64,000 nucleotides of DNA, taken from Solen grandis. Lineage: Eukaryota > Mollusca > Bivalvia > Adapedonta > Solenidae. Positions 13,906-27,814 of this stretch are shown here, piece after piece; the stretch's first letter is position 1; every line of letters begins with the position of its first letter. Both the position numbers and the translations under genes were made by a program. Location: NCBI GenBank assembly GCA_021229015.1, contig CM037780.1, forward strand, positions 64,705,354-64,769,353. The letters are read 5' to 3'. The notes under the pieces were generated by a model. The model searched no databases, was not told where the DNA came from, and saw only the letters and a program-made list of their open reading frames with translations.

Positions 13906-15974
13906 AACCTTAAGAAAATGACAAATACATGTAGATCTTCCTATTGATTTTTTATGTTTTCTAAATGTTTAACGGTTTCTTTTTCTAAATCTGTAAAAAT
14001 AAGCAAATATATAAAGCAAATGAATGGTTGAAAGTTTCAAGACGTTTATAACGTTAATTACATAGAAATAAGAAAGTAACACCTCTGCCTTTGTTTCTAT
14101 CTAATTTTGCAAATGTAAAACTCAATCAATTTAAAGGTTGAAAGTCATGGATTTCAAAGTATTTTTTTTTCTTTTTTAAAATTTCAATTGTGGGTCAAAT
14201 TGCAATGAATATTTGTTAAGTAATATGCTAACGAAGAAAAAGATATTATATAAAGAATAAAAAAACTTTTAAAATTGATTGACTAACGTAAGAAAAAAAA
14301 CTTGAGGATTGTATTAGTATTTTTTTCTGCATGATAGTAAACTGTTGCGTAATCAAATAACGTCCATATATATGCTTTCTCAATATCTTCCTAAGAAGAT
14401 GAAAATGAAAAAAATAATAAAAAATAAAGCTTAATTTTGAACATAAGTATATATTTATGATAATGATGATTTACGTATTGAATTAAACATTATTAGCCAA
14501 CATTATTCCATTTCTTTGTTTTAACTTATATATTCAACACCTTTGAAATAAGCAAACGGAAAGCCGCTTCGTTTGTATCTTAAACAAACGACTTCTAGTT
14601 TTTTGATTGAAATTATAATAGTGTCTTGTAAAATAAGTTGAATTTACAGATAAAATGTATGGGTCATATTGTGACTTATCATTTGTGAATTTCGATTTTG
14701 ACCCTCTTGGTCTCACTAAATGACCTTATCAAAATCTGATATAAATGTTTTAGATTCATATGATACAACTGTCCATGTTAATACAAAAATGATACCTTTG
14801 AAGGATGGAAAGTATATTGTTGTTTTTTTCTTTTGTTGGATATAATATTCAATTTGGTACTAAGCAAACTTTTATTAGTAAATTATTCTTAACAATTGCT
14901 AATCATCTATCCTTATTATCAATGTATATTTCTTTTGGAGCTGTAGTAACAAATGATATATTGTACATAAGATGTGTATATTGTATAAAATACCTCCAAA
15001 TACCGCTCAAATATATTAGCTACATACATGACGTGGGTGCAGCCTCTTCACGCCTCTCCCTCTGTACAAAGTATATTAACACATATCTTCATATGCCATC
15101 ATTTCACAAACAATAATGAGCGCCAAGTTATCCGTAAATTATTAAATTACGATTTATTCAAGTACACGACTAAACTGATATGAATTATTACACTAATAAC
15201 GAACAATATTTGAAAGGAAATTAGATATTTAGGTATTTTATTAGAAATACAAGAATGATGAGATTCGTGTTTAGGTATCTAGGTATTAATCAGCACCAAG
15301 TATAGGTGGTGAAATTCAAGCCACAACTCTACCAACAAAATATGGCGCTCATTATCACTTAAATACTTAGGGGCGTATTTCATCATTATTGTTTCTCTTT
15401 TTTTCTTCTTTATTTTGTTAGAAATAATAGTAGATTGTGCGTCTGTCTTATTCCAGATATTTAGCATCATTTAGTGCTAAATAATGTCAGTTGAATTCAA
15501 GACAGACATTTTCCGCATCCAATCCAAATCCACAAAAGAATCTTCGGCAAGACTAGTGAATCATTTGCTTCAAATTCCCATATCATATTACAAAAGATAT
15601 ATGACGAACGAATAATATGCTACTGTGTATTGTTACAAGGATGGGGTTGAGAGAATTATAAACATCGAGGCTCTGCCGAGCCATTTATATTTCTCCCAGC
15701 CGAGTCTATATATCCATTAATCTTGCATCCTCTCAGACATCTGACTCAAATGCTCAAATACTTAGTGCTAAATAATACTGAAATTCTTGAATTAGGAAGA
15801 AGGGCATTGCACCAATCCTTTTTTTACCAAACACAGGTAGAGAAACAAGGATGTTAAAATTGGCCCTAAGTATTTAAGGATTACTGAGAAATACTTATAA
15901 CTGGTGGAGTTCGAGTGAGCTATATACACGATCAAGCCAAAATATTACTTTATCTGTAAACACGATTCGCGTAC
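13906..15974. other. No gene recognised; AT-rich
   Basis: Long AT-rich stretch with homopolymers. A 'cggaaagccg' motif near 14556 resembles the end motif of the preceding element. The open frame at 14805-15116 is low in complexity and has no recognisable domain. Confidence 0.45.
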
Positions 15975-16145
15975 TGCCAAAGAGGACTTCGGATTTTTCA
16001 TGTGAGGAAGCCTTTCAGATGGCTTGTGGTAAGTCGGTGGTTCTACCCGGGACTTCTGTGTACTCGGGGTCTTCCTCCACCTGTAATTAGCTGGACGTCG
16101 CTATATGATTGAAATACTATCGCAGCGACGGTAAACCCCAATACA
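15975..16145 (+). mobile_element. tRNA-derived SINE body (family B)
   Basis: The order 'gaggaagcctttcagatggc', 'ggtaagtcggtgg', 'tctacccggg', 'ggggtcttcctccacctgta', 'ctggacgtcgctata', 'gaaatact' and 'ggtaaacccc' matches the reverse strand of 61205-61470, where a tRNA-like B box precedes it. Other copies are at 25800-25950, 57590-57700 and 58545-58690. The head is degraded here. Confidence 0.7.
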
Positions 16146-18118
16146 ACAACAACAACTGCCAAAAAGAGATGCGTATTATTTTTTTTTCTTTAACTTGTTT
16201 GCAGTATAGTCATAACTTTGCGAAACATTTTTTAGCGAGCGATTGCCACGTGGAGTTAGTGTTGAGCAATACCAAAGTAGTTTCGTTATTCTTACAAATA
16301 CTATCTGATAACGCTCAGTTTGTCCACCAGCCATGTTTTTCTCATCCTATTCTTCACGACAAACTTATTACCTATCAGTGACCTTTGGTATTTTTCTAGA
16401 ACGATAAGGAAAAGCTTGAGCATTCAGCTCTTCTTATACTAGGATTCACGGACTTTGGAAATAGGCTCTTATTTTACCACCCATGCAAGAGTGCAGAACT
16501 ACAATTTGCATAAATGTTAGATACTAAAAACTAAAAACTAATCCTATCTTTAAGATGTATCCGAAAGGAAACTGGCTACTTCCGATAACATGTAGTCTAG
16601 TCACTATGTTGAGAAGTATTTTGCAACAGAAAACAATCTGCGACGTTTCTATGGCTACAATCTTTAATCTGGACCCAACGGTGTGAAAAAGAAAGACAAG
16701 CCAGGCTGGGGTTACTGCAGTGATATCATTAGTCTGGCCAGTCTAAGCAACGTTGTAACGAAATATGTGTTTTTTGACCATTTTATTTTGTATTCATATT
16801 TCGTGTGGCTGACAAGATGTTACACCGGGAGTCCCAGCTGATTAGCCGCTGTGCGCTTAATTAGAAATCTCTGGCGACATTTGGTTTAAGGTTCTGTGTA
16901 AGAAAACATAAAAGAAACACTCGTATGTATAAATTAACCTAAACATCTTGGTTAGAATGAATGTTCTTTGTGAGATGGAGATTATGTTCCATGCAGATTC
17001 CTTATTTACTTATTTACTTTCTAAATGTACTGTAATGAAGAAGAATTAGAAGTAAGACGAAATTAGTATCCTCGGATTAGACAAAAAAAATCGATTACAA
17101 TACAAAAACTCTACAAACAATAATTCCAAATGTTACATTCCAGTGAGAACTACTTTTATATACAAACGTTTGTAATGAAACGCTCTTCTGTTTGTCATTT
17201 TGATATAAATGCAAAAACGAATTATAACAATAAAAACGGAAATGAAAAAAAGGTCGGTACGTATTGACACAGAACTGCCTTGTCCCTAAAGATTTCATTT
17301 GTATATCATCAGTTAATGTCATCCAGTCTAATGATTCGTATAATGCTGCCTAGATAACCTTTATTTATTTAGATTAAATTGGATACTAATTAGCGATACA
17401 GGGATAATGATTACACAACAGTTAAGTGTGGCAGTACCGATACATAGTCCGATACTCCGTGTCCTTGTTGCCTCGACATTTTCAATAATTAGGGGATTGT
17501 TATAAAATCATTGTCATTAATTATTTCTCTAACATGAAAGGTTTGAGATAAAATCTAGATGAAGTACATTACGGCTGTAGCTATGATATGTCAGATCCTT
17601 AGCTTCCAACTATGATCATGTGTAATAATATGGAACATATGAGTGAACTTTTCAAGGTATAACGAAAGTCAGTCATCTAGAAGAGGTATATTAAAACATG
17701 ATATATGAGTTCCAAACAAATGGCGGAAAAATAAAAGGAAATGGAGCAAGGATCGAGATGCCGGCTATGATAACAATATACGAGAAGTTCAGTTAGACGG
17801 TAATTCTGTCAAAAGTCTTTCATGAGACAAATATAGTACTGTCAAGCTGCGGTATCACGCCGTAAACAAATGTGCTTTACGACACCAAATCCGATTATAT
17901 TCCTAGCACTTGGCAAACGAGTCCTGAAACTACCCTTATACATTAAGTGCCAAACTACGGATCGAATATTTTTTGTGTTTAGCGGTTGCAAAATGTACCC
18001 TCTACCTCAAACTTCTAGCTACTCGACCACCGGACTTGAGCTACCACTTAAGCTCCATTACGTTCTTTTCAGAAATAAATCATTAAATGTCAATAAATGT
18101 AAGCACAAACATATATAT
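16146..18118. other. No gene recognised; one SINE scrap
   Basis: AT-rich DNA with a family A-like scrap at about 17820-17945 ('catgagacaaatatagtact', 'cctgaaactaccctta'). Nothing else can be supported. Confidence 0.4.
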
Positions 18119-18352
18119 CCCTTTTCTTCATACAGGAAACCATGAAAAGACCTATGCGAACAACATAAAACCAGATCAGCCTGCGAGTAACTCGCAGGCT
18201 GATCAGGTTTTATGCTGTTCGCTGCTCCTCAGTGGTCTGGATATGAGGATTTTGTAATTAAATTTGATAAGGTTTAACTGTGGTTTTCTGCAGATCAGGC
18301 TTTATGTGGTACCTATTGAGTGCGTCAAAATGAGTCTATATGAGGGAAAGGG
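18119..18352 (+). mobile_element. piggyBac-type MITE, copy 1 (234 bp)
   Basis: Eight copies of this ~234-bp element occur in the window. Intact copies start CCCTTTCCCTCAT, end ATGAGGGAAAGGG and are flanked by TTAA on both sides, the target duplication and CCC...GGG end pattern of the piggyBac superfamily. No transposase is inside, so it would need one in trans. This copy is the most worn: its left end reads 'cccttttcttcata' and the TTAA flanks are lost. The palindromic core at about 18155-18221 is intact. Orientation is set so that the 'ctgctcctcagtggtctgg' stretch follows the palindrome. Confidence 0.85.
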
Positions 18353-18919
18353 ATAAATAACATGTTAGGTTGGCAGGTGGCATAGTGTATTTACATCTCT
18401 TTCCTTTTACAAGTAAGTATCATAAGTTAAACTGTGCTGTGTGACGTATAGGACGTGTGATGTCGGTCTATATAGTAACACCATGGCACAAGTAGAGCTG
18501 GCCGACTTGCAGAATCGTTGTCCGCATTGCGCATACATGTCTTGTGTTCCATGGTATAACATAATATCTGGCTGTGGGGATTAGTTATTCATGAAAACAT
18601 GTCCTACCGACACATGTCGGTGCAATTTTGTGTTGTATTCTGCAGAAAAGTAGCTCACAAACAGCACGTATTTTCGTAAGCTAATTTTCATTGAAGATTT
18701 TGAAAATCTGTAGTACACTAGAATTTTCCGAAGTACGTACATTAGGTTTATAATTGTATATGATTTAATGGATTAAACAGGGGGAAAATTAGATGCGTTA
18801 TGTGCAATAATTGCTTGTGATTAGATGCTGGTTAGGTCATTACTCATTTAGATAACATATCGATGTAATAAGAGGGAAATATAAGAATAGAATTAAATTT
18901 AGCAAGTTTAACTATTTAA

Positions 18920-19012
18920 CATATGGACTAGTTTTGACGCCTTGGTAGAAAGCGCAGACCCAGTTCAGAGAGGCCCTGAAGGAAGCTGTCTGATCAGGGT
19001 TTTTTGTGTTTG
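18920..19012 (+). mobile_element. Short repeat family 2, fragment
   Basis: 'gcgcagacccagttcagag' and 'tgtctgatcagggtttttt' match, with changes, the copy at 62818-62995. The start 'ggactagttttgacgcc' resembles the end region of the 234-bp piggyBac-type MITE, which suggests the families are related. Confidence 0.5.
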
Positions 19013-21436
19013 TTCATCCAATATTGTTTCTCAAATTATACACAGTTAACACGATTAAGAAAAGACATTGTTTTATATACAGATTAAAGTTCAGTAAATT
19101 GATACACATCATGTCATAATTTTGATCATGAATATTCATAAGGTAGAAACTTTCACATTTATAACACGGATCAATAATTATTCTAAACGACACGTTTTTA
19201 TTGTAGAGTGGTTTACATAACAGATACTTCCCAGATTTACTAAGTATTTGATATTCTATAAAATCTCCGAACCTTTCCATTTGTTCTGACTTAATTCTTT
19301 TATATAAATGTAAATGCTATAGCAATTAACTTGTATTTCTCCCCTACTTCACCGTACGCAATTGCCTTATAAACGTGAATTCTATTTTATGTCTATGTTA
19401 TATATAAAAGATCACTATGTTCCTGTTAGGAAAATCGCAATATTAACTTACTTTCATGCCATCAACTCTTTTTTTTTTTATTCAGCTTAAAATCGCATTG
19501 GAGAAACACATTCCATGAAATAACGGCAGAACTGGGCCATTTATAATATTTTAATATTAACCGAGACCGCATATAAGTATTGGAAAGTGTATTATGTGTA
19601 TGTACGAGCGATTCCATTCACGGCTGAGCGTCTTTGGGAATCTAACAAGTCTTTGTCTTTCTATAATGATATCTGTAATAGAAAACAAGTACAACAGTTC
19701 AACACTCAGTCAACAATAACATGAGTCTAATTAATCAAATTTCGACATTAGAGTTTGATTTCATTTGCTTTGATCCAAATCTCACCATTTGCATTACCGT
19801 CTAAACAAATCAAACGAACAACAATCGGCAAGATAAACATGTCAGCCGGCGCACAAAATTAATCACGTAACTAGCGTTTCAAACTCAGAAAATACAACCG
19901 AGATGCAGAGAGGAGTGTGCTACGCAGCCCGAGAATGCGATAAGAGAGAGTAATGGTGACGAATTTGTTCCCGCTGGTAAAGAAACCCGTTTCAAAATAT
20001 AGAATATAGATATAAATGATAAAAACACTTAGCGCACAGGTTTCCCTGGAGAATTGTTTGTCGGCTATAGGACTAAGATTCTGTTAGATATGTGTTACCG
20101 TTTTCTACCCTACCTCTATTTATCTGCCGCATTTATAATTCATATGCATACCTGTAAAAAATATGTCTTCAAATAATTAAACAATATTTCTAGCGTATGC
20201 TTATTTGGGTAACTTTTTCTAATTTGAAATAGAATTAAAAAGACAAGACTAGATTAACTGACCACCTGTAGCAGGACACACAATGAATTGATGGAAATCA
20301 AAATAATTTATACAATTGGGAACATATTCTCTAAGTATTTCGACAGTCTCGAGGAAACGACTTGATGGGTCATGTCAAACAGTAGCACTCCATCGTGGAG
20401 TCCGCTGATTTACTGTCGTTATGTATCAGAAGATAACAATACTCAACTCTTGGTCATGGATAAGTCACCTAGACTTAACCAGAACAATGAGTGTCGTAAT
20501 TCAATAAATCATTTTGTGAATACATGTAGTTTGTTTTAATCTCATTAGTCACAAAAGGTTTTAATCCGGTTTGTGAAATATGCGTAATAATGGCAATTGT
20601 TTTATATTGATGTTAAAATACATGTAAGCAATTTGGAAAACGATTGTCAAACGGTTAAGAATCCGTGATCTAATGAAAAATGAAGGATGAAAAATTTCAA
20701 GTACTATAATAAAGTCAGGCTTGTTTAACAGTTCAAATCAATTAAGTATCGCTGTCCATTCTATAATTGGTCCGACACTTTAATCCATATCATATAATTT
20801 GCTCAAATACTATGAAAGATAGCATCTCCCTTTCATAGTCCAGAGCAATTATGGAATCTGTCTGCTGAGTTTTGGCCAATAGAAAGACTGTCTCAAAAAG
20901 TTTAATGATGTTCTTTTATTGCTATACCGTCTATCAAATTATACTCAAATCGTCTCACATATTATCAATAAATTCCTATGAGTTATCATTTCTATTCTAT
21001 TTCCAGACTTCGGGCACATGTAAATTAACCACAATCAAGATTTTGACTGCAGACATAAAATTCAGCATTAAGCAAAAAGGTTTTTAATGTATTGTCTGGC
21101 TAGATTTTATTTCTTACTTAACAGCTATTTTGATGTCGATTTACAATTGATTTTGCTATCTAGCGTGTGGGACTATAAACGCAAATGTTCTAATGCTGCA
21201 TATTGACATTCCAAATATGGTGTTTTTTAGCATCAGAATTTAGATTAAGTCTGAAAAATATTCTATCCATTTGTGTTTGCATTATTTTATGTAGAAATCA
21301 AAGAGAATGGTAAACGCTCAATTTGAATAAAACCTCCCCTTGGCGTTTTATGATTGAAATAATATAACATTTCACAGAAAAGTGAGAAAAAAAATGAAAG
21401 AGCATGAGCGTAAAAACTCTTGAAATCCGATTTGAA
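19013..21436. other. No gene recognised
   Basis: AT-rich stretch; the part at 19600-20000 is more mixed in composition and could be conserved noncoding or exonic, but I see no long open frame, splice pair or RNA fold that I can defend. Confidence 0.35.
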
Positions 21437-21523
21437 ATTCTGTTGTTGTTATTTTTTTTGTTGTTGTTGTTGTTTGTTTGTTGTTGTTGTTTTTTTTTTG
21501 TTTTTTTTTTTGTTTTTTTTTCA
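21437..21523. repeat. GTT / poly-T simple repeat
   Basis: Runs of GTT mixed with T tracts, including several uninterrupted T8-T9 blocks. Confidence 0.9.
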
Positions 21524-21804
21524 AATTATCAACATCTTTAACTGCACGTGATTTATCGCGATGCTGTCAAGTACGGGGATAAGACATTTAAGTTTGAACA
21601 TGTTTCTCTAATTGTAAAAGTAATTGTTGAATATTATCAGGAACATAGTTTGCCGAGCTACAGCAGTAGTCTAGTGATAAGAATTAATTAAGTCTCGTGG
21701 TCAGTCAATCTGTGTACGCATGTCTCTGTATCATCTCACCCTGAATAAAGGGAATAAATAATGAATATTGAATATAGAGTATATCTCAGGAAATAAAGAC
21801 TTAC

Positions 21805-22073
21805 CTGCAATATTTCCGCTCTGATCTACCCCCGGGCACTTTATTTAGACTAAACAACGCGTCGAATATTGCCAAAATGTCACTTCCAGGCACTCCCGTC
21901 CGATAAACAAAACCTAAGACCACAGTAAAAGCCTCTCTGGCGATCTTAGTTGCTATGCATTGAATAGAATAGACTTCCAGTGCTCCCTTTCCAAGTAAAC
22001 ACGTTTGTTTATCCAATTCACTCGCGTCTTCACCGCCAAAAATCAAATATATTGAACCAGGAAAGTTGAACAA
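21805..22073 (-). other. Candidate first exon (minus strand) ending at a consensus donor
   Basis: Read on the minus strand, an open frame of about 89 codons starts with ATG at 22073 and runs into CAG/GTAAGTC, a near-perfect vertebrate-style 5' splice site, with the exon edge at 21805. The composition is less AT-rich than the surroundings. The peptide includes GALEVYSIQCIATKIAREAF and does not resemble a family I know. No partner acceptor was identified downstream on this strand within the window. It could equally be a 5'UTR exon or a noncoding RNA exon; the donor is the only firm signal. Confidence 0.3.
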
Positions 22074-24349
22074 TTAGCACGCGGCGTCCCACTGTTAAAT
22101 GTGAAACGGATGTCAGTTTCACGTCAATCCAATAACAAAAGCACGTGTCCCTACCGGGATGATCTGTTTTGTTGAAGATCAGTGTTTACTATCTAAGGAC
22201 ATTTCTCCTCCATGTAGAAAATCAAGCCTGGGCCACTGAACTTACAAAAAGATTGAAACGTCCCCCTTTATCGTGCTGTGTCTTTCGTGGTTTCTAGCAA
22301 GTGTACATGCTACGTTCTCGTTTATCGGTTGTAAACGCTGAGGGATCCGATACAAGGAGAGAACCCGCCGAAATCGTTGAAGATTTTATAACGAGTATTT
22401 ACACATGCTGTATTAATTAGACAGGTGTATAAAATACGTACACCCTTCAAAAATGTCTAAAAATCCCATTATAAAAAAATGAAGAACAGAGTTTAATTGC
22501 ACAAAGATTATTGTCGGAAATCTAACAGACGGTGCTGAACGCGTATTCAAGTGCATACGTACTTGATTAAGCGTGTTTATATTAATAACAATGAATCTTA
22601 CTTTATACTGAATACAATTAACCTTTGAATTTGTTTATTCCCAGGTTATTATCTATTTTATGACGCAATATTACCGTCTTGTGTGCAATTGAAAACATTA
22701 AAATTGCGTTAAATACATCATTAAGTAATTTGTAGAACTCAAAATACATACACTGTAATTTAGGAATGCATTATTTCAAAAGATTTAAATGGTCAATAAT
22801 TTATGTTACGGCTGTAAAGGCAGATGCGGGACCTTTTGTTTATACTGACTGGCAATTATAGGGTTGTTTTGTGTCAGTGTTTCAAAACGGATATAATTAT
22901 ACTAATTTTGATTCAACCAAATTTATTGTTATAATCGGTTTTGTTCCTTTGGTAATTCTTTATAGGGCATAATGTCTAATCTCACGACAATGGAAACAAT
23001 TAATACCAATTAAATGTATTTGATGATAAAATCAATATCAGGCTCGGAAGTTGACTCATCATCATCATCATCATCATCATCATCAGTTTTTGAAGCCGTC
23101 TTGATTTTACAAAACATGAGTAATATCTAAATGTACAATAATGAATAATAGGTATCATAAACATGTACTTCAATTATTTTCCCCTGATGATTTCCATTAC
23201 CATTACCATTATTGTTTCAGATTTTTTGGCTTCAGATATGATTGTCGCTGTCAACAATAATATATAAAGTCCTCCATCAAAATCAGATGTATTACTTATT
23301 ATCTAGTTATACATTCATAATATTATACTCCACATTTCCAAATTGAAATTACTCTTGACGGTTTAGATTTGAATATAGGGGTGTATTAATGTGTGTAATT
23401 TCTTCCAAAATCTCTAAATCTATCTTACAGGGAGAATACGTTTCAAGAACTGCCTGTAATTCCAATTTCATTTATGTCAATTTACCTCACGTTTGCTGAA
23501 AGTGCTTCTTTTTCATATTTGGTGTCTTGAGTGCAACCTTTTCCAATATATAAAACGTTTGGTTTCAAAGCACTGACAGCACCTCATTCAGCTTTGACCG
23601 ATACGTCTTCATTGACAAGCAAGTTGCTCTTACGTCTTTCAAATTCAAGTTCCATTAACCTTTCTGCGGGCTTCTTCTTGATGTCTCCATTTCAAACATT
23701 TGGCGTCATATTTATTGATGATTTCTTTTGATCGCTGAACTATAGTACATATCAATTATGCAACGTCTTTGCAAGTCAACGATTTAAGAGCGCTGCTGTT
23801 TAACGATGGAGTAACATTGTACTTTTATCAATAGAAGGCCATATTTTCTTTGATTTGAAGGCTTTGGACACTATATACAGAGATATTGGATATTTTCTTA
23901 TAACGTAAACAGCAGCAATACTGGTCGAAAATCGTTTGTACCCATTTACTTTCAAACACAATATGCTTAAATTCTAATCCGTTTAACGCTATGAATGATT
24001 GGATTAACACGTTTGTAGGGCTTATTTAAAGTTGGCATTCTCCTGTTAAACAGATTTAGTTAAAGGGTCTTTGATTAAACAAACGTATAAACATTGAGAG
24101 GGAAAAAACCAATTAGCAAGGACATGAATAACACCGGGGATCAAACATACTTTTAAAACAGACTGTAAACAAGACACTTTCAACGACTTTACTTTGCACT
24201 CTGCGAAGCCTTTTAAGTATTTTTTTTCATTCATTCATTAGGTGGAAAATGAAGACCTTCTTTGAGAAACTACATTATGTATGGAATATTTTAACTTAAT
24301 GTACAAAAGAAACGTGTATTACATATTTTCGTAATCATCTCACAATAAC
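22074..24349. other. No gene recognised; (ATC)n microsatellite inside
   Basis: A clean ATC run sits at 23056-23085. The remainder is AT-rich, with open frames at 23531 and 23828 that have no support. Confidence 0.45.
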
Positions 24350-25300
24350 CACCATCATCATCATCATCATCATCATTGTCGTCATCATCATCACAATCAT
24401 AGTCATCATCATAGTCCTCATCATCATTACCATCATAGTCGTTATAATTATCATCAACATCATAGTCCTCATCATCAAAGTCATCATCACCATCAAGTCA
24501 TCATCATAGTTATCATCATCATCATAGTCATTAAAGTCGTCATCATCATTATAGTCGTCATCATCATCATAGTCATCATCATCATATAGCATCATCATCA
24601 TATCATCATCATCATCATCATCATCATAGTCGTCATCATCATCATAGTCATCATATCATCATCATAGTCGTCATCATCATCATAGTCATCAAAGTCGTCA
24701 TCATAGTCATCATCATCATTATAGCTATCATATCATCATCATCATCATCATCATATCATAGTCATCATCATCATTATAGCCATCAATCTATATCATAGTC
24801 GTTCTCATCATAGTCATCAAGTGTCATCATAGTTATCATCATCATAGTCATCAAAGTCTTCATCAAAGTCGTCATCATAGTCGTCATCATCATCATAGTA
24901 TTAAAGCCGTCATCATAGTTGTCATCATCATCATAGTCATCAAAGTCTTCATCAAAGTCGTCATCATAGTCATCATCATCATCATAGTCATCAAAGTCTT
25001 CATCAAAGTCGTCATCATAGTCATCATCATCATCATAGTCATCAAAGTCTTCATCAAAGTCGTCATCATAGTTGTCATCATCATCATAGTCATCAAAATC
25101 GTCATCATAGTCATCAACATCATCATCAAAGTCGTCATCATAGTCATCATCATCATCATTATCATAGACGTCATCAAAATCAAAGTCGTCTTCATTACCA
25201 TCATCATAGCCGTCATCACCAACTACATCGCGACCATCATTAATATCGTGATGCTGATGATCATCATAGTCGATGTCGATCATCATCATCAGTATCAACA
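24350..25300. repeat. TCA-based minisatellite with a 51-bp higher-order unit
   Basis: Nearly one kilobase of TCA/TCG/TAG-like triplets. On the minus strand it reads as runs of Asp codons broken by Tyr, Phe, Glu and Asn, which gives a 181-residue open frame (24783-25328). From 24938 to 25090 a 51-bp unit (17 codons, anchor 'catcaaagtcttcatcaaag' at 24938, 24989 and 25040) is repeated almost without change; a related anchor is at 24849. The same tract is also open in a second minus frame giving Met/Thr runs, so the open frame reflects the triplet repeat and not necessarily a protein. Confidence 0.85.
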
Positions 25301-25799
25301 ACAATAACATTATTGTCACTGTTGTCACAACACCTACATGTAAATCTAGACCTTAGAGCGGTTTGATTTATATTTTTATATACGATTTCACCCAACAAGG
25401 TTATCTCAATACAATTTATCAGAAGTTTGAAAATAAGATTCGTTGCAGTCATTGCCACTTTATGCTAGCAAAGTGTTTTAATGTACATTAAATAAAGCCA
25501 TATAAATAATGTCTGACAACAGTTTGGGCCTAGACTGGAGTGGGCCAGTAAATCTAGACTGCCTCAGAAAATTTAACTTAATGGCACTCTGAATGAGAAA
25601 TAACGTAAAAATATGAGACAGAGGTCACTTCTAATATCTCGTGTATGCCAGGATTTTATTTATATAAGTAAGGTATACGTTTCAAATAAAACATGAATAG
25701 ATTGGGTGTTATCTTATGGCTGATCTGCTCATGATAGGCTCCTCCCAATCCTGTAGGTTATAGTCACTAAAATCCCACCCCCCCATTTTTTACCATTCT
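25301..25799. other. No gene recognised
   Basis: AT-rich flank of the triplet array with no recognisable feature. Confidence 0.4.
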
Positions 25800-26290
25800 G
25801 TGTCTGAGTCCTCGTCTGGCCATATGTGATTAAGGAAGCCTTCCGTCGGGTTGCTGTATATCGGTTGTTTTAAACGTGTGCACCTTGTACATTTGGTGTC
25901 CTTCTCCACCTGTAGATATCCCAACCTTGCTATATTACTGAAATAATGAATTACTGGGAAACATTACACGTACTGCGTTAATATATATTTAAATAATAAG
26001 TTGGATCACCTCCATTTGTTTGAACAATTGTTATTTTTTTAGAGTTTAACGTCTCTATAATATTTCAATTAACTTCAATCTAAGTACAGGTAAAGGTAGA
26101 TATGGAGAGGACAGAGACACACGGATAGAACCATTGGCCTACCGCGAGTCACCTGGAGAAATTGCGAGAGAAAATGAAAAGACCAGGATTTGAACCCTAA
26201 GCGGCGAGGAGTTAAGAAATAGCAAGTAAATGGATTTACCTCTACCTGTGAATACCAAGGTTGCTAGGGCTGACCATTCCTTCTACTGAA
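25800..26290. mobile_element. Worn SINE family B fragments
   Basis: 'aaggaagccttccg' and 'cttctccacctgtag' at 25830-25920, followed by 'ctatattactgaaat', keep the order of the family B body on the plus strand. At 26150-26200 'ggatttgaaccctaag' is a tRNA-type B box on the minus strand, and 'ctctacctgtgaa' lies near 26240. These look like two old copies, one in each orientation. Confidence 0.45.
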
Positions 26291-27814
26291 ATCATTTACT
26301 CCTGTTTACTTTGGGTAAGGATGCAAGAATTCTTAAGCTTTGTTAAGAGAGATAGAATTTTTTACTGTATTATACTCGGGAAAAATTAATTCAATGTCAA
26401 ATAATGTCAACGTATGTATAGTGTTTGATTTAATCTTAAACATTTTGTTGTTCTCTATTCAAAATGGAAATAGCCATTTCCTAAGTGCCCTTTGCATTAC
26501 TTTTAGATGAGAACCAATTTCAAACCCGTTGCAAGAGAAGGTCCTAAGCTGATGATTAAACATGCCGGGGTCCGAAATTAAGAAAGCCAAGTGTGACCCC
26601 TGCGTACACTGTGAAAACATGGACATCCTAATAAATATTTGCCATTGTTATAATCCTTCGAGACAAGCTTGCAGTCGTGACATTTGTACTCCAGAAGGTC
26701 GTGTGTTATTTGAAGGTCTGGTGTCCATGGGATACAGGGATATTCGTGTCTGTAGATGACAGTGCAGTGCCTAGGGACCAGACAGCGGGGCAGTGGCTAG
26801 GTGTCCGGTTACTCTTGTAACAACTGCAATTGTTTATTCACGATCTGAAATTAACTCTGTTTAATATCACAGAGAATCCCAAATCACCTCTATCATTTCT
26901 TTTACATTTACTGGCATTTTCCGAATAGAATCTGATGTATAAAAAGTAATTCAACCGCACTTTGGGGGCAACGTCCCACTTCTATATGCAAATGATGACA
27001 TTTATTGTTAGATTTTGGTCTATGAAATGATGAGTTTATACGAAAACAATAACTTCGAAAGGAGACACGAAATATATCATTTTTCCCTGAAAATATTATC
27101 ATATAATCATACATAGTAAGGGAAAGCTTAAAGCGTAAAAAAAAGAAAAGAAAAAGAAATTTTTCACATGTATAAGGCTCAAACATCCCAGGAAAGTTGT
27201 TTCCTAGAATTTTGTTCAGTACCACATTATCGTTCCGTCAAAATAACCCCAAAACATGCCATTTAAAAAGTGTTCATTTCCATTTGGGATATTCTAACAT
27301 AACTTCCAGTAAAACATGTTCACAAAGCGCTTCCTTGCATTATTTCACATATTCTTTATTGACACAAGTTTGACGGTATTTATCAAACACTATGAATAGA
27401 ATTACATACACAGGTTTTTTTTTATTCATGTTAATAATCGGGAACAAAACATTTAATGGTTTTTGTCATATGACGATAAACTTTTTATAATCAAGTTATA
27501 TGAATAAATACCTGTTCTGAACATTTGTTTTGGATACTGATTATGTATGTGAAGCACATGATAAAGTGTACACTGATAAGCACGTGTGCAGGTTAGTCCA
27601 ATGTCTTGTTAACATACAGACCCCAGGTTCGGGAAGTGGGTGATGATTGATAAAGAACTTGCTGGGGTTTTTTTCTCAAGCACCGCTCTATCTTCTGAAT
27701 ATTTAGGGAGAGCAGAAAAACGGTATTAAACAATTCAATTCTGTAGAGTATCTATATTTATATACTGTAACCTTTTAACAGTAAACCAGACCTCATTTAA
27801 TAAACAATTAAAGT
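26291..27814. other. No gene confirmed; one short Cys-rich ORF
   Basis: The plus-strand ORF 26562-26759 (65 codons) has nine Cys, including CDPCVHC and ICHCYN. It has no signal peptide, splice context or known pattern that I can name, so it is noted here and not called as a gene. Confidence 0.3.

Noticed and set aside
26562..26759. Short Cys-rich ORF (65 codons, plus strand)
   Set aside because: No signal peptide, no known Cys framework, no splice or neighbouring exon support; could be chance.
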